Source of the DNA: Actinomycetota bacterium
Lineage (GTDB): Bacteria > Actinomycetota > Actinomycetes > Nanopelagicales > Nanopelagicaceae
Length of the DNA: 16,054 bases
Direction of reading: 5' to 3'
Assembly: GCA_010028225.1 (NCBI GenBank)
Contig: RGOY01000013.1
Location: 1-16,054 of the forward strand
Position 1 is the first letter of the stretch. Every line of letters begins with the position of its first letter. The notes under the pieces are model-generated. The model searched no databases, was not told the DNA's origin, and was given only the letters and a program-made list of their open reading frames with translations. This document shows, one piece after another, positions 1 to 8,229 of this stretch. The position numbers and the translations under genes were made by a program.

Positions 1-126
1 TTCTATATCTCATATGTTTTCATCATCGTCTTCACCATCCTCAACGTCCTCATAGGTGTCGTATTGAATGCAATGGACGAGGCACGAGAAGAGAATCGTG
101 CGCTCAAAGCAAAAGAATCCAGCTAA
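1..126 (+). CDS. C-terminal end of a voltage-gated cation (sodium) channel-like protein, partial
   Basis: The first frame is open from the window edge to TAA at 124-126, giving 41 residues. It begins with a strongly hydrophobic stretch of about 22 residues ending in LNVLIGVVLNAMDEA, followed by a charged tail rich in Glu, Arg and Lys. This matches the pore-lining S6 helix of single-domain bacterial voltage-gated channels (NaChBac/NavMs type), where an FxxLNLxIGxxxNAM-like pattern precedes a cytoplasmic charged helix. The rest of the gene (S1-S5, selectivity filter) lies upstream of the window, so ion selectivity cannot be judged. The call rests on 41 residues only; another protein with a similar last helix is possible. 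Confidence 0.68.
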   Translation, partial: FYISYVFIIVFTILNVLIGVVLNAMDEAREENRALKAKESS

Positions 127-157
127 GCGCCTGAAAGAGGCTTCGACGTTAGCATCG

Positions 158-184
158 TTGAGCCGAGGCTTAGCCCAGTATCAT
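158..184 (+). promoter_or_regulatory. Possible promoter for the beta-galactosidase gene
   Basis: The 86-nt gap between the channel gene and the beta-galactosidase contains TTGAGC (158-163) and TATCAT (179-184) with a 15-nt spacer, which is shorter than the usual 17. It would give a leader of about 20 nt carrying the GGGAG ribosome binding site at 203-207. I see no operator or inverted repeat that would suggest a sugar-responsive regulator. Weak match; the gene could also be read from the upstream promoter. Confidence 0.3.
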
Positions 185-202
185 TCATCTGATTCAAGCG
201 GT

Positions 203-207
203 GGGAG
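203..207 (+). promoter_or_regulatory. Ribosome binding site that decides the lacZ start
   Basis: GGGAG sits 5 nt before ATG 213. The in-frame GTG at 201 lies before this site and has no Shine-Dalgarno sequence of its own, so ATG 213 is preferred. Confidence 0.6.
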
Positions 208-212
208 CCTCG

Positions 213-3200
213 ATGATCACCAAACGTGATGTTGGTAAGAGCTTCGCTCTTGGCAAGTACTGGACTTCGCCAGATATCACTTCGATAAATCGCCTTCCGA
301 TGCTCAACGCAGCGCACCTTCACTCCTCAACACTCAACGGTGAGTGGCGATTTCAACTCTTAAAAAATCCAGAAGCAAAGATCTCGAGGTCATGGAGTTC
401 CATCAACGTCCCTGGACTATGGACCATGGTGCAAGATGAAAATGGCAATTTCCCACACGGCGATAAACCCATCTACACCAATGTCCAAATGCCATTTGAT
501 CAACTTCCGCCTCTAGTACCTGATGAGAATCCGACCGGTGTTTACGAACGTGACTTTGAATTCTCCGATCTCTGGCGTGGAAAGCGCGTGGTGCTCACTA
601 TCGGAGGATTTGAATCAGTTGCCTCACTCTATATAAATGGTGAATTCGTTGGTTTGGCAAAGGATTCGAGATTGCACGCTGATTTCGACATCACCGATTT
701 CCTTGTCGACGGAAAGAACACTGTGCGAATAGTCGTCGTTAAGTGGTCAGATGCCACTTTTATTGAGGACCAGGACCAGTGGTGGCATGGCGGAATAACG
801 CGCTCTATAACTATTCATGCGACTGAGAAAGTTTTTATTGAACGCCTCTATACCCAAACTGGCCTACTCGCTGATCAGAAAACCGGGACGTTTCGGATTC
901 GAGCGTTCGTTAACTCTATCGATGGGCTTGCCATTGATGGCTGGACGCTGAGAGCAAGGGTCACAGGACAAAACAAAGAGGTCCGATTCGAAGCAGTTGT
1001 TTCACGCGCTAAGCGTCCAAACTGGACAGAGATGACACCAGAACAACGCAGAGCAAGTGATGAATTTTTCAAGGGTGCATATTGGGATGGAAAACTCCCT
1101 GAAGCCACTCGTGAAGCAATTCGAGAGATTGAGCCGGCTGGACCTGGTGTCATCGAGTTCTCAGGAAAAGTCGCCGGAATTTCACCCTGGTCAGCAGAAT
1201 CTCCCAAGCTCTACGAAATCGAATTTGAATTAATCGACCCACAGGGCAAGTCACTCGAAGTGATAACACAGCGCATTGGATTTCGTTCAGTTCAAGTTGA
1301 AGGTAAAGAGTTGCTCGTCAATGGCAAGCCCATCATCCTCTATGGAGTAAATCGTCACGACTTCAACAAAGAAACTGGACGAGTGTTGACCCGAGAGTTG
1401 ATGCGCGCGGATCTATTGGAATTGAAGCGATGGAACTTCAACGCTATTCGCACTTCGCACTACCCGAACGACCCAGTATTCCTTGACCTCTGCGATGAAC
1501 TTGGTTTCTACGTCATTGGTGAAGCAAATATCGAGTCTCATGCCTTCCAAGACAGCATCTGTGACGACCAGAAATATCTAAATGCCTTCGTGGATCGAGT
1601 AGCGCGAATGGTCCAACGAGATATCCATCATCCATCGGTGATTGCTTGGTCACTTGGAAATGAATCAGGCTCTGGACTAAATCATCATGCAGCTGCTTCA
1701 TATATTCGAAACTTCGACCCCACGCGTCCACTTCACTACGAAGGCGCAATCCGCGGGAATTGGACTATCGGACATCACCTCACCGACCTGATCTGTCCCA
1801 TGTATCCAGAAGTTTCTGCCATTGTCGACTACGCAAAATCAAAGCGTGCTGACCGCCCATTGATTCTCTGTGAATATAGCCATGCAATGGGTAATAGCAA
1901 CGGAACGCTGAAGGAATATTGGGATGCAATCCACTCAACACCTGGGCTTCAGGGTGGATTTATATGGGAGTTCTGGGATCACGGGATAGTCCAAAACCTT
2001 CACGGTGGAAAGAAGCGAAACGCTTATGGGGGCGACTTCGGTGAAACCAAGCATGATGGAAATTTCGTCTGTGATGGGCTTTTCTTCCCAGATCGAAGCC
2101 CAAAGCCTGCTCTCCATGAATTCAAGGCGCTCGCTCAACCAGTAATTTTCACCGCTCCAACTCCAGCAACTGGTCGAGTCTCTCTCTTCAACCGAAACTT
2201 CTTCACCGCGATAGAACAGTACTCACTCCACTTCCAAGTTACTGTCGATGGCAAAGAGATCGAAAATGGAATCGTGAATCTGCCAAAGATTGCACCGCGA
2301 AGTAAAAAGACAATTCAAATTAAATCCAAATCACTTCGAAACCAGAGTGAACGTGGCGAGCGCTTCCTCAATCTCTCGCTTCGCCTCAAGGAGACGACGG
2401 CGTGGGCCCAGAAAGGCTTTGAAATTGCTTGGGCTCAGTTCGAACTTCCATCAAAACCACTTGCAAAGGCCAAGGTCCTGGCGTTATCGCCACGAGACTT
2501 CATCACAGAAGAAGGTTTGATAAAGCTGCCATTGATGAAAGTTGCTCCAAAGCTCACCCTCTGGCGAGCGCCGACAGATAACGACGTGATTGGCCACATC
2601 GCTACAAAGTGGAACGAGTGGGGTATCCGCGAATTGAACCTCTCCGACTGCGTCATCCGTGACGGAAAAACCAAAACCACTGTCCTCAGCACCTTCACGA
2701 CAGGGGCAGGTATCAAGATAAAGCAGAGTCAAGTTATCGAACGGGTTGATGGTGGAGTTCGAGTCACTGAGAGCATTGTTTTGCCCAAGCAACTCGATGA
2801 TGTCGCACGAATAGGTACTCGATTCGAACTCGATGGCGAACTCAACCAAGTCACCTGGCTCGGTGCTGGATGGCACGAGAGTGCAAGCGATCGCAGAATC
2901 GGTCGCGTCCATCGATGGCGAGCCAACGTTGCCGAGATGCACACTGATTACATCAAGCCCCAAGAATCGGGTGCACGAGCCGATGTCAGATGGTTTGCCG
3001 TGACAGACGCTGCGAATAAAGGGGCGCTGATACAACTCGATAGACCAAGGTTCGTCACCGTTTCGCCCTATCGAAGCGAAACCCTTGCCGATACATCACA
3101 TAACGTTGATTTAGTTCCTTCAGGAAATTCAGTGGTTACCATTGAAGCAATCTCTCGCGGTGTCGGAACCGCATCGTGTGGTCCCGATACGCTCGCTAAA

Positions 3201-3251
3201 TACAAGATAAAGCCAGGGAGTTACACCTGGAGTTGGACTTTTATCTTCTAG
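213..3251 (+). CDS. lacZ: Beta-galactosidase, glycoside hydrolase family 2 (LacZ type)
   Basis: Hydrolyses terminal beta-galactosides such as lactose. The 1012 residues are close to E. coli LacZ (1023), with no signal peptide, so a cytoplasmic enzyme is likely. All family blocks are visible: the sugar-binding domain with the WSDATFIEDQDQWW stretch (an Asp equivalent to E. coli D201), then GVNRHDF, EANIESH (metal/active-site Glu and His), the acid/base in SLGNES (E484), CPMY, the nucleophile in LILCEYSHAMGNS (E554), GGFIWEF, GGDFGE and LWRAPTDNDV of the C-terminal small-chain-type domain. Near the end, C989 sits in GTASCGPDT, where E. coli has W999; Arthrobacter enzymes are known to carry Cys there. 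Residues about 265-310 form an insertion relative to E. coli. The stop overlaps the stop of the convergent SGNH gene by 4 nt. Natural substrate could be another beta-galactoside. Function call is firm. Confidence 0.93.
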   Translation: MITKRDVGKSFALGKYWTSPDITSINRLPMLNAAHLHSSTLNGEWRFQLLKNPEAKISRSWSSINVPGLWTMVQDENGNFPHGDKPIYTNVQMPFDQLPPLVPDENPTGVYERDFEFSDLWRGKRVVLTIGGFESVASLYINGEFVGLAKDSRLHADFDITDFLVDGKNTVRIVVVKWSDATFIEDQDQWWHGGITRSITIHATEKVFIERLYTQTGLLADQKTGTFRIRAFVNSIDGLAIDGWTLRARVTGQNKEVRFEAVVSRAKRPNWTEMTPEQRRASDEFFKGAYWDGKLPEATREAIREIEPAGPGVIEFSGKVAGISPWSAESPKLYEIEFELIDPQGKSLEVITQRIGFRSVQVEGKELLVNGKPIILYGVNRHDFNKETGRVLTRELMRADLLELKRWNFNAIRTSHYPNDPVFLDLCDELGFYVIGEANIESHAFQDSICDDQKYLNAFVDRVARMVQRDIHHPSVIAWSLGNESGSGLNHHAAASYIRNFDPTRPLHYEGAIRGNWTIGHHLTDLICPMYPEVSAIVDYAKSKRADRPLILCEYSHAMGNSNGTLKEYWDAIHSTPGLQGGFIWEFWDHGIVQNLHGGKKRNAYGGDFGETKHDGNFVCDGLFFPDRSPKPALHEFKALAQPVIFTAPTPATGRVSLFNRNFFTAIEQYSLHFQVTVDGKEIENGIVNLPKIAPRSKKTIQIKSKSLRNQSERGERFLNLSLRLKETTAWAQKGFEIAWAQFELPSKPLAKAKVLALSPRDFITEEGLIKLPLMKVAPKLTLWRAPTDNDVIGHIATKWNEWGIRELNLSDCVIRDGKTKTTVLSTFTTGAGIKIKQSQVIERVDGGVRVTESIVLPKQLDDVARIGTRFELDGELNQVTWLGAGWHESASDRRIGRVHRWRANVAEMHTDYIKPQESGARADVRWFAVTDAANKGALIQLDRPRFVTVSPYRSETLADTSHNVDLVPSGNSVVTIEAISRGVGTASCGPDTLAKYKIKPGSYTWSWTFIF

Positions 3252-4054
3252 TTTTTTGTTGGCCACTTCGTTGGTCGCGAGTACTTTGGTGATCTTCCAT
3301 CCCCCGATGAACGACCACGAATCCTGCGCCATATCCAAGGCATAAGGAAGAAGAGAAACCATTTCAGATTCTCAAACAACTTCTTCAGAGCACTCGGATC
3401 AATTCCCGGTGGAAGTGGTTCGCGGTATCTCTCATCATGCGGTAGTCCTAGTTTGGCAAGGACGCCTTGTGCCGCGCGATAGTGTCCTTGCGAATTCATA
3501 TGCAGGCGATCCCAGGACATAAAACCTTTGTCATGCCAGAACGAATCTGGATTAGGATCGAGAAGAACCGCTCCAATCTCCTCGGCCATTTCTTTCACAT
3601 TGCCATTGAAGTCTCGAAATCTCTCGGCAAGAGCACTACCGGTCCTGCTTCCAGCTGCAAAAGTCTCTAGAACGCAAAAGAGCATCACATTCGCGCCACT
3701 TCGATGAAGCGTCCTTACCGCCTCGTTATAGAGAGCGAAAGTTCGCTCCCGGTCATATTTGGGCCTTAAGACATCGTTAGCGCCCGCATGAAAAGAGACC
3801 AAAACTTGCGAAGGATCAAGGTCGTCGGTGATAAACGGGATTGCTAATGGAATCTGCTCATTGAGAACTTGTCCGACTAACTTTCCACGAATTGCAAGAT
3901 TCATATATGTGAAGTCGTCATGTTGCGTAGCTAGGACGTCAGCGACGCGATCGGCCCATCCTCTGAAATTCCCTCGGATGATCTCATCATTCATCCCCTC
4001 GGTCATGGAATCACCGAGAGCGATGAATCGTTTGAATCTCCTAATCTCACTCAT
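3248..4054 (-). CDS. SGNH/GDSL-family hydrolase (esterase/lipase-like)
   Basis: A 268-residue SGNH hydrolase. Block I is GDSMTEG with nucleophile Ser16; block II is the Gly in NLAIRGK (G57); block III is GAND with N93; block V is DRLH with Asp182 and His185. The full catalytic set is therefore present. There is no signal peptide, so the catalytic domain (about 8-205) is presumably cytoplasmic. The C-terminus holds a short hydrophobic, Trp/Phe-rich stretch (about 231-242, KWFLFFLMPWIW) followed by a very basic tail (RRIRGRSS onward), which could attach the protein to the membrane. The substrate cannot be predicted; acyl-ester or carbohydrate-ester cleavage is likely. It starts 2 nt after the rlmB stop and is the last gene of the carD operon. 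Its TAG overlaps the TAG of lacZ on the other strand (CTAG at 3248-3251). Confidence 0.85.
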   Translation of the reverse strand: MSEIRRFKRFIALGDSMTEGMNDEIIRGNFRGWADRVADVLATQHDDFTYMNLAIRGKLVGQVLNEQIPLAIPFITDDLDPSQVLVSFHAGANDVLRPKYDRERTFALYNEAVRTLHRSGANVMLFCVLETFAAGSRTGSALAERFRDFNGNVKEMAEEIGAVLLDPNPDSFWHDKGFMSWDRLHMNSQGHYRAAQGVLAKLGLPHDERYREPLPPGIDPSALKKLFENLKWFLFFLMPWIWRRIRGRSSGDGRSPKYSRPTKWPTKN

Positions 4055-4056
4055 TG

Positions 4057-5064
4057 TTACTCGTTACTGGCGCGCCTTTTTGCAATCTCATAGAGGGCGA
4101 TTGAGGTGGCGACAGATGCATTGAGGCTCTCTACCTTTGTCGAAATGGGAATCGCAGCAATTAAGTCGCAGTGCTCGCGAACGAGACGAGAAAGACCTTT
4201 ACCTTCACCGCCCACTACAAGATAGAGACCCTCAGAGGCTACAGAAATCGATGAGACATCGTCTTTGGCCTCTGAGTCAAGCCCAACGACGAAACAACCC
4301 AATTCCTTTGCATCCTCGATCGATCGAACCAAATTGGTGACTTGAGCAATTGGGACTCTCGCGATTGCGCCTGCTGATGCTTTCCATGCAGCCCCAGTGA
4401 TACTGGCGTTACGTCGCTCTGGGATGAAAATCCCATCGGCTCCGAATGCCACGGCGCTGCGAATGATGGCTCCAATATTTCTTGGATCGGTCACTCCATC
4501 GACCGCTACAAACAATGGCCTCTCTTTCACCCGAGAGAAAATTTCTTTTTGCGAGGAATAAGCAAATGGTTTCGCCACAAGTGCTATTCCCTGATGATTG
4601 GTTATCCCACTCATCGAATCAAGTTTGTGACGTGGGATCTCGCGAATCGCAATTCCCTGACTTCGCGCAAGATCAACTATCTCTTGAACACGATCATCAA
4701 TATCAATCCCTACCGCCGCAATCAATTCCTTGACAGGAACTTCTGCTCTTAAGGCTTCAAGAACTGCATTTCTCCCTGCAATCGTGTCGACATGGACTTT
4801 CTCGAACTCTTCGCGTCTTCTTTCTCCGCGTGGTCGATCGCTACGTGGTCGATCGCTACGTGGTCGATCATCTCGCCTTCGCTCTCCGCGTGGTCGATCG
4901 CTACGCGCTCTCTCATCGCTTGCGCTCTCACTTCGGGATCGTGGGCCATCGCTAGTTCGCTTTCTCTTCCCGAACTTCGCTGCTTTGTGATACGGCCGAT
5001 CAGCAGCTTTTGGTGTTGGCCCACGGCCTTTAAGGCGGCGAGGGCGCTTTGGGGGTGTTGCCAT
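4057..5064 (-). CDS. rlmB: 23S rRNA 2'-O-methyltransferase, TrmH/SpoU family (RlmB-like), with Arg-rich N-terminal extension
   Basis: SAM-dependent rRNA methyltransferase, probably for G2251 of 23S rRNA by homology to E. coli RlmB. The start is ATG 5064, which overlaps the cysS stop as TGATG and so suggests translational coupling; an in-frame ATG at 5079 is less likely. Of 335 residues, about 95-172 form the L30e-like substrate-binding domain. Residues 183-332 form the SPOUT knot: motif 1 DPRNIGAIIRSA (N196), motif 2 VVGGEGKGL (284-291) and motif 3 SLNASVATSIALYE. Residues 1-88 are a low-complexity basic extension with repeated DRPRS/RGERRR units, absent from the 243-residue E. coli enzyme; extensions of this kind are common in actinobacterial homologues. 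A position following cysS matches the mycobacterial order. The exact modified nucleotide is inferred. Confidence 0.9.
   Translation of the reverse strand: MATPPKRPRRLKGRGPTPKAADRPYHKAAKFGKRKRTSDGPRSRSESASDERARSDRPRGERRRDDRPRSDRPRSDRPRGERRREEFEKVHVDTIAGRNAVLEALRAEVPVKELIAAVGIDIDDRVQEIVDLARSQGIAIREIPRHKLDSMSGITNHQGIALVAKPFAYSSQKEIFSRVKERPLFVAVDGVTDPRNIGAIIRSAVAFGADGIFIPERRNASITGAAWKASAGAIARVPIAQVTNLVRSIEDAKELGCFVVGLDSEAKDDVSSISVASEGLYLVVGGEGKGLSRLVREHCDLIAAIPISTKVESLNASVATSIALYEIAKRRASNE
4829..4903. repeat. 15-bp tandem repeat coding for the DRPRS units of RlmB
   Basis: The unit CGTGGTCGATCGCTA (+ strand) occurs at 4829-4843 and 4844-4858, followed by a diverged third copy at 4859-4873 and a separated exact copy at 4889-4903. 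Each unit encodes five residues (DRPRS or a variant) on the minus strand, so copy-number change keeps the frame. The nearby text (ctttctccgcg, gctctccgcg) is also repeated, matching the RGERRR modules. Confidence 0.85.
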
Positions 5065-6452
5065 CAGGAGATACTCCATCTCGGTCCACTAGCGGTGTCT
5101 TCGATTGTGATACCGAGAGATGAGATTCGATCTCGAATTCGATCTGCCGAAGCAAAATCTTTTCGAGCTCTCGCTTCCTCTCGCTCTTGAAGCAGCCCAG
5201 CGATGAGCCCATCAAGAACTTCCTTCTTGTTGGATGAAACAGAAGCCTGGTCAGCAGTAAACGCTGCATCAAAAGGATCGCATCCAAGTACTTCAAGTGC
5301 GCCACGAATCTTGCTCGCTGCGTCACATATCGCGGATGTGTTTGCTTCGCTTATCGCAGTATTGCCGGCACGAAGCCATCCCGAGATCAGAGCCAAGACA
5401 GCAGGAACTGCTAGATCATCATCCATTGCTGCCTTGAATTCACCGGAGATTGCCGGTTTCACTTCACCGTACTCTGCTGCACGTTGTAAGAAGCTTTCGA
5501 TTCGTCGGAAGGCTATTGCCGATTCTTCGAGCGCTTCAAATGAGAATTCGAGCATCGATCGATAGTGAGCACTTCCGAGATACCACCGAAGTTCAATGCC
5601 GCGAACTCGCTTCAATATCTCTCGGACAATAAGTGAGTTACCGAGAGATTTGCTCATCTTCTCACCGCTTGCAGTTACCCATGCGTTATGCATCCAGACT
5701 CGAGCAAAGCCATATCCCGCCGCTTGAGACTGTGCTATCTCGTTTTCGTGATGCGGGAAGATCAGATCAAGTCCACCACCATGGATATCAAATTCCTCCC
5801 CAAGATAGGCGTGTGCCATAGCAGAACACTCTAAATGCCAACCTGGTCTGCCATCTCCCCAAGGTGTTGGCCATGAAGGTTCACCAGGTTTCGAACCTTT
5901 CCATAATGCAAAATCTCGCGGATCACGTTTCATTGACTCATCTGCATCACCAGCCGGCAGTAAATCATCTAACTTTTGTCCAGAGAGCGTGAGGTAGGAG
6001 GCGAGTTTTCGAACTTCAAGATAAAGGTCACCATTTCCTGGTGCGTAGGCATAACCACGTTCAACGAGACGCTCTATCAAGGCAATCATCTGGGTGATAT
6101 GTCCAGTCGCACGCGGTTCATAAGTCGGTGGCATCACATTGAGAGCGCGATAGGCCTCGGTAAATGCACGTTCATATTTCATCGCAACTGCCCACCAAGG
6201 CGAGTTCTCGTGGACGGCCTTATGCAAGATCTTGTCGTCTATATCGGTGACATTTCGAATAAAGCAGACATCGTAGCCAGAATGAATAAGCCAGCGTCTC
6301 AAGATGTCGAAATTCACACCGCTTCGAATATGCCCAATATGCGGCTCAGCTTGAACTGTTGCGCCACAGAGATAGATGCCAACTTTTCCAGCAGTGATCG
6401 CTTTGAAAGTTTCGATGCTTCTCGTTGCAGTGTTGTAGAGAGATAGTGACAT
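5064..6452 (-). CDS. cysS: Cysteinyl-tRNA synthetase
   Basis: Class I aminoacyl-tRNA synthetase that charges tRNA-Cys with cysteine. The 462 residues are almost exactly the family length (E. coli 461). The HIGH motif is at 38-41 (PHIGHIRSG) and KMSKS at 265-269. The zinc ligands are visible as C29, C209, H234 and E238. The C-terminal DALR/anticodon-binding region (about 340-462) is present. This separates it from the shorter MshC, which joins cysteine to glucosaminyl-inositol in mycothiol synthesis and lacks that region. The ATG overlaps the ispDF stop (TAATG), and the gene's TGA overlaps the rlmB ATG. The order ispD/F-cysS-rlmB is conserved in actinobacteria. Confidence 0.97.
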   Translation of the reverse strand: MSLSLYNTATRSIETFKAITAGKVGIYLCGATVQAEPHIGHIRSGVNFDILRRWLIHSGYDVCFIRNVTDIDDKILHKAVHENSPWWAVAMKYERAFTEAYRALNVMPPTYEPRATGHITQMIALIERLVERGYAYAPGNGDLYLEVRKLASYLTLSGQKLDDLLPAGDADESMKRDPRDFALWKGSKPGEPSWPTPWGDGRPGWHLECSAMAHAYLGEEFDIHGGGLDLIFPHHENEIAQSQAAGYGFARVWMHNAWVTASGEKMSKSLGNSLIVREILKRVRGIELRWYLGSAHYRSMLEFSFEALEESAIAFRRIESFLQRAAEYGEVKPAISGEFKAAMDDDLAVPAVLALISGWLRAGNTAISEANTSAICDAASKIRGALEVLGCDPFDAAFTADQASVSSNKKEVLDGLIAGLLQEREEARARKDFASADRIRDRISSLGITIEDTASGPRWSIS

Positions 6453-7633
6453 TAGGTATTCGATCCTACATTTACGCTTCGAACCGCGCGCTTAATGAGG
6501 AGAGCAGTTGCCGTTGCGCCAATGCCTCGGCCCTCACCAGTAAGTCCAAGCCCATCTGTGGTCGTCGCGCTAACAGAGACTTCAACTCCGCCCAAGGCAA
6601 TCGAGAGTGCAGAAATCGCCTCTCGCCTTCTCGGGCTAAGTTTTGGCCGGTTACCGACAATCTGCACCGAAACATTAAGGATCTCAAAACCTGATGCCTT
6701 GACGCGATTACTCGCTTCGCGAAGCAAAGTAGCACCAGAGGCGCCGGCATAACGTGGGTCATCAACTCCGAAATTCGATCCTAAGTCTCCGAGAGCTGCA
6801 GCAGAAAATAGTGCATCACAAATTGCATGAGCAGCAACATCGCCATCAGAGTGGCCATCAACACCAACTTCACCTGCCCATTCAAGACAAGCAAGATGCA
6901 GCTTTCGATGTGGGTCGGATGAGAAAGCATGTGCATCAACACCAACTCCGCTTCGCACTTCATCACTTTGTGAGAGGCCAAGGATCACCATCGCGCGTTC
7001 AAGGTCATCACTGGTAGTTATCTTTAACGCCCTACTCTCCCCCTCGATCACTTTCACTTTCTCGCCAAGTGACTCAACAAGGGCTGCATCATCTGTTGCA
7101 TCAGGGTTTCGATCGAGACCTTGATGGGCTCGGTTGAGAATTTGACGGGTGAAACCTTGTGGTGTCTGTACTGCTCGAAGATTTGTGCGATCTGGCGTGA
7201 GAGTTACATAGCCATCGCTGTTGATTGACTTAATAGTGTCGACGACAGGGAGTGCGGGAATAACGGCGACCTCGCCATCATTGAGCGCTTCGATTACCCG
7301 AGCAGCAAGAGAAGTCGAGGCGAGCGCACGCGCAGCATCATGTACCACGATGAAATCGATGTTGGGTGAAACAACCTCAAGCGCATGGGCAATGGAAGTG
7401 CTTCGAGTCGCCCCACCGGTCACTACCTTGGCACTCTCTCCAAATAGATTTCGAAAACTTTCCTCATAGTCGGCTGGTGCAGCGATCACCACTTCGTCGA
7501 CGAGAGGCGAAATTGATGAGAATGCATGTTCGATGAGAGTGCGACCAGCCAGTTGAACGAGAGCCTTGGGAATTTTTGAACCTAGCCGCTCTCCGCTTCC
7601 AGCAGCAGCGATGATGGCAGCAGTTCTAGCCAT
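6452..7633 (-). CDS. ispDF: Bifunctional IspD/IspF: MEP cytidylyltransferase fused to MEcPP synthase
   Basis: Carries out two non-consecutive steps of the non-mevalonate isoprenoid pathway: CTP-dependent conversion of MEP to CDP-ME, and cyclisation of CDP-ME 2-phosphate to MEcPP. Of 393 residues, 1-222 form the IspD domain with the nucleotide-binding signature AAAGSGERLGSKIPKAL (9-25), VHDAAR (98-102) and TPQGF. Residues about 227-388 form the IspF domain with metal ligands D233 and H235 (GVDAHAF) and H261 (GHSDGD), then GNRPKLSPRR and TTTDGLGLTGEG. ATG 7633 is preferred because AAGGGG lies 7 nt before it; the in-frame GTG at 7639 would be 1 nt from that site. IspE acts between these two steps and is not encoded here. 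It follows carD by 34 nt and overlaps cysS. Confidence 0.95.
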   Translation of the reverse strand: MARTAAIIAAAGSGERLGSKIPKALVQLAGRTLIEHAFSSISPLVDEVVIAAPADYEESFRNLFGESAKVVTGGATRSTSIAHALEVVSPNIDFIVVHDAARALASTSLAARVIEALNDGEVAVIPALPVVDTIKSINSDGYVTLTPDRTNLRAVQTPQGFTRQILNRAHQGLDRNPDATDDAALVESLGEKVKVIEGESRALKITTSDDLERAMVILGLSQSDEVRSGVGVDAHAFSSDPHRKLHLACLEWAGEVGVDGHSDGDVAAHAICDALFSAAALGDLGSNFGVDDPRYAGASGATLLREASNRVKASGFEILNVSVQIVGNRPKLSPRRREAISALSIALGGVEVSVSATTTDGLGLTGEGRGIGATATALLIKRAVRSVNVGSNT

Positions 7634-7640
7634 TTTCACG

Positions 7641-7646
7641 CCCCTT
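7641..7646 (-). promoter_or_regulatory. Ribosome binding site that decides the ispDF start
   Basis: AAGGGG on the minus strand lies 7 nt before ATG 7633 and only 1 nt before the alternative GTG 7639, so the ATG is favoured. Confidence 0.6.
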
Positions 7647-7667
7647 ATGGATTTTTAAGAAGACGCC

Positions 7668-8150
7668 TTAGGAGGCAAGCACCTCATTGAGGATTGATTC
7701 AGCCTTAGCCTCGTCGGTTCGCTCTGCGAGGGCGAGTTCAGAGATCAGGATTGATTTCGCTTTTGCAAGCATTCGCTTCTCACCAGCAGAGAGACCACGA
7801 TCTAGATCGCGGCGGTAAAGGTCGCGGACAACTTCTGCAACCTTGATGACATCACCTGATGCCAACTTCTCAAGATTGGCTTTGTAACGACGGGACCAAT
7901 TTGTTGGCTCCTCGGTATACGGCTGACGCAATACGCCAAAGACGCGATCTAGCCCAGCAGAATCAACGACATCGCGCACACCAACGAGATCCACATTATC
8001 TGCGGGTACTCGAACGGTGAGATCGCCTTGTTGAACCTTTAGAACTAAGTATGTCTTCTCTTCGCCTTTGATCGTTCTCTTCTCGATTGCCTCGATGAGA
8101 GCTGCTCCGTGATGGGGATAAACAACGGTTTCGCCGACCTTGAATGACAT
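7668..8150 (-). CDS. carD: CarD-family RNA polymerase-binding transcription factor
   Basis: Binds the RNA polymerase beta subunit and stabilises open promoter complexes, chiefly at rRNA and housekeeping promoters; essential in mycobacteria. The 160 residues match the M. tuberculosis protein (162). The N-terminal Tudor-like RNAP-interaction domain (1-55, VGETVVYPHHGAALIE) has Arg25, a known beta-contact position in the mycobacterial protein. The C-terminal helical DNA-binding domain carries W85 in EEPTNWSRRYKANLEKL, the residue that wedges into the upstream edge of the bubble. GAAAGG lies 6 nt before ATG. It heads the carD-ispDF-cysS-rlmB-SGNH operon and is divergent from a lipoprotein gene. 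Confidence 0.96.
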   Translation of the reverse strand: MSFKVGETVVYPHHGAALIEAIEKRTIKGEEKTYLVLKVQQGDLTVRVPADNVDLVGVRDVVDSAGLDRVFGVLRQPYTEEPTNWSRRYKANLEKLASGDVIKVAEVVRDLYRRDLDRGLSAGEKRMLAKAKSILISELALAERTDEAKAESILNEVLAS

Positions 8151-8173
8151 TGAGCGCCTTTCGTTAGGGGGAG

Positions 8174-8179
8174 ATTCTA
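8174..8179 (-). promoter_or_regulatory. Likely -10 element of the carD operon
   Basis: TAGAAT on the minus strand sits 23 nt before the carD ATG, giving a predicted leader of about 17 nt with the GAAAGG site. TTTAAC occurs 17 nt upstream as a possible weak -35. It is the best match in the 91-nt carD/lipoprotein intergenic region. Confidence 0.45.
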
Positions 8180-8229
8180 CATCACATCCATCACAAGTTA
8201 AAACTTCGATTCCCTGTGCAGTATTGCCC

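Noticed and set aside
201..212. GTG 201 as the start of beta-galactosidase.
   Set aside because: The only Shine-Dalgarno sequence (203-207) lies after this codon and is well spaced for ATG 213.
4829..4903. Closely spaced short repeats that look like a small CRISPR array.
   Set aside because: The units are 15 bp, mostly contiguous without spacers, and code in frame for DRPRS in RlmB; no cas gene is present.
4792..5190. Long plus-strand reading frame opposite rlmB with repeated STWSIATWSI-like residues.
   Set aside because: A shadow of the repeat-rich minus-strand gene; no ribosome binding site, and the opposite frame has clear SPOUT and CysS homology.
5064..6452. Possible MshC (cysteine ligase of mycothiol synthesis) instead of CysS, given mshA nearby.
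   Set aside because: Full CysS length with the C-terminal DALR/anticodon region and the classic ispDF-cysS-rlmB context; MshC is shorter and lacks this region.
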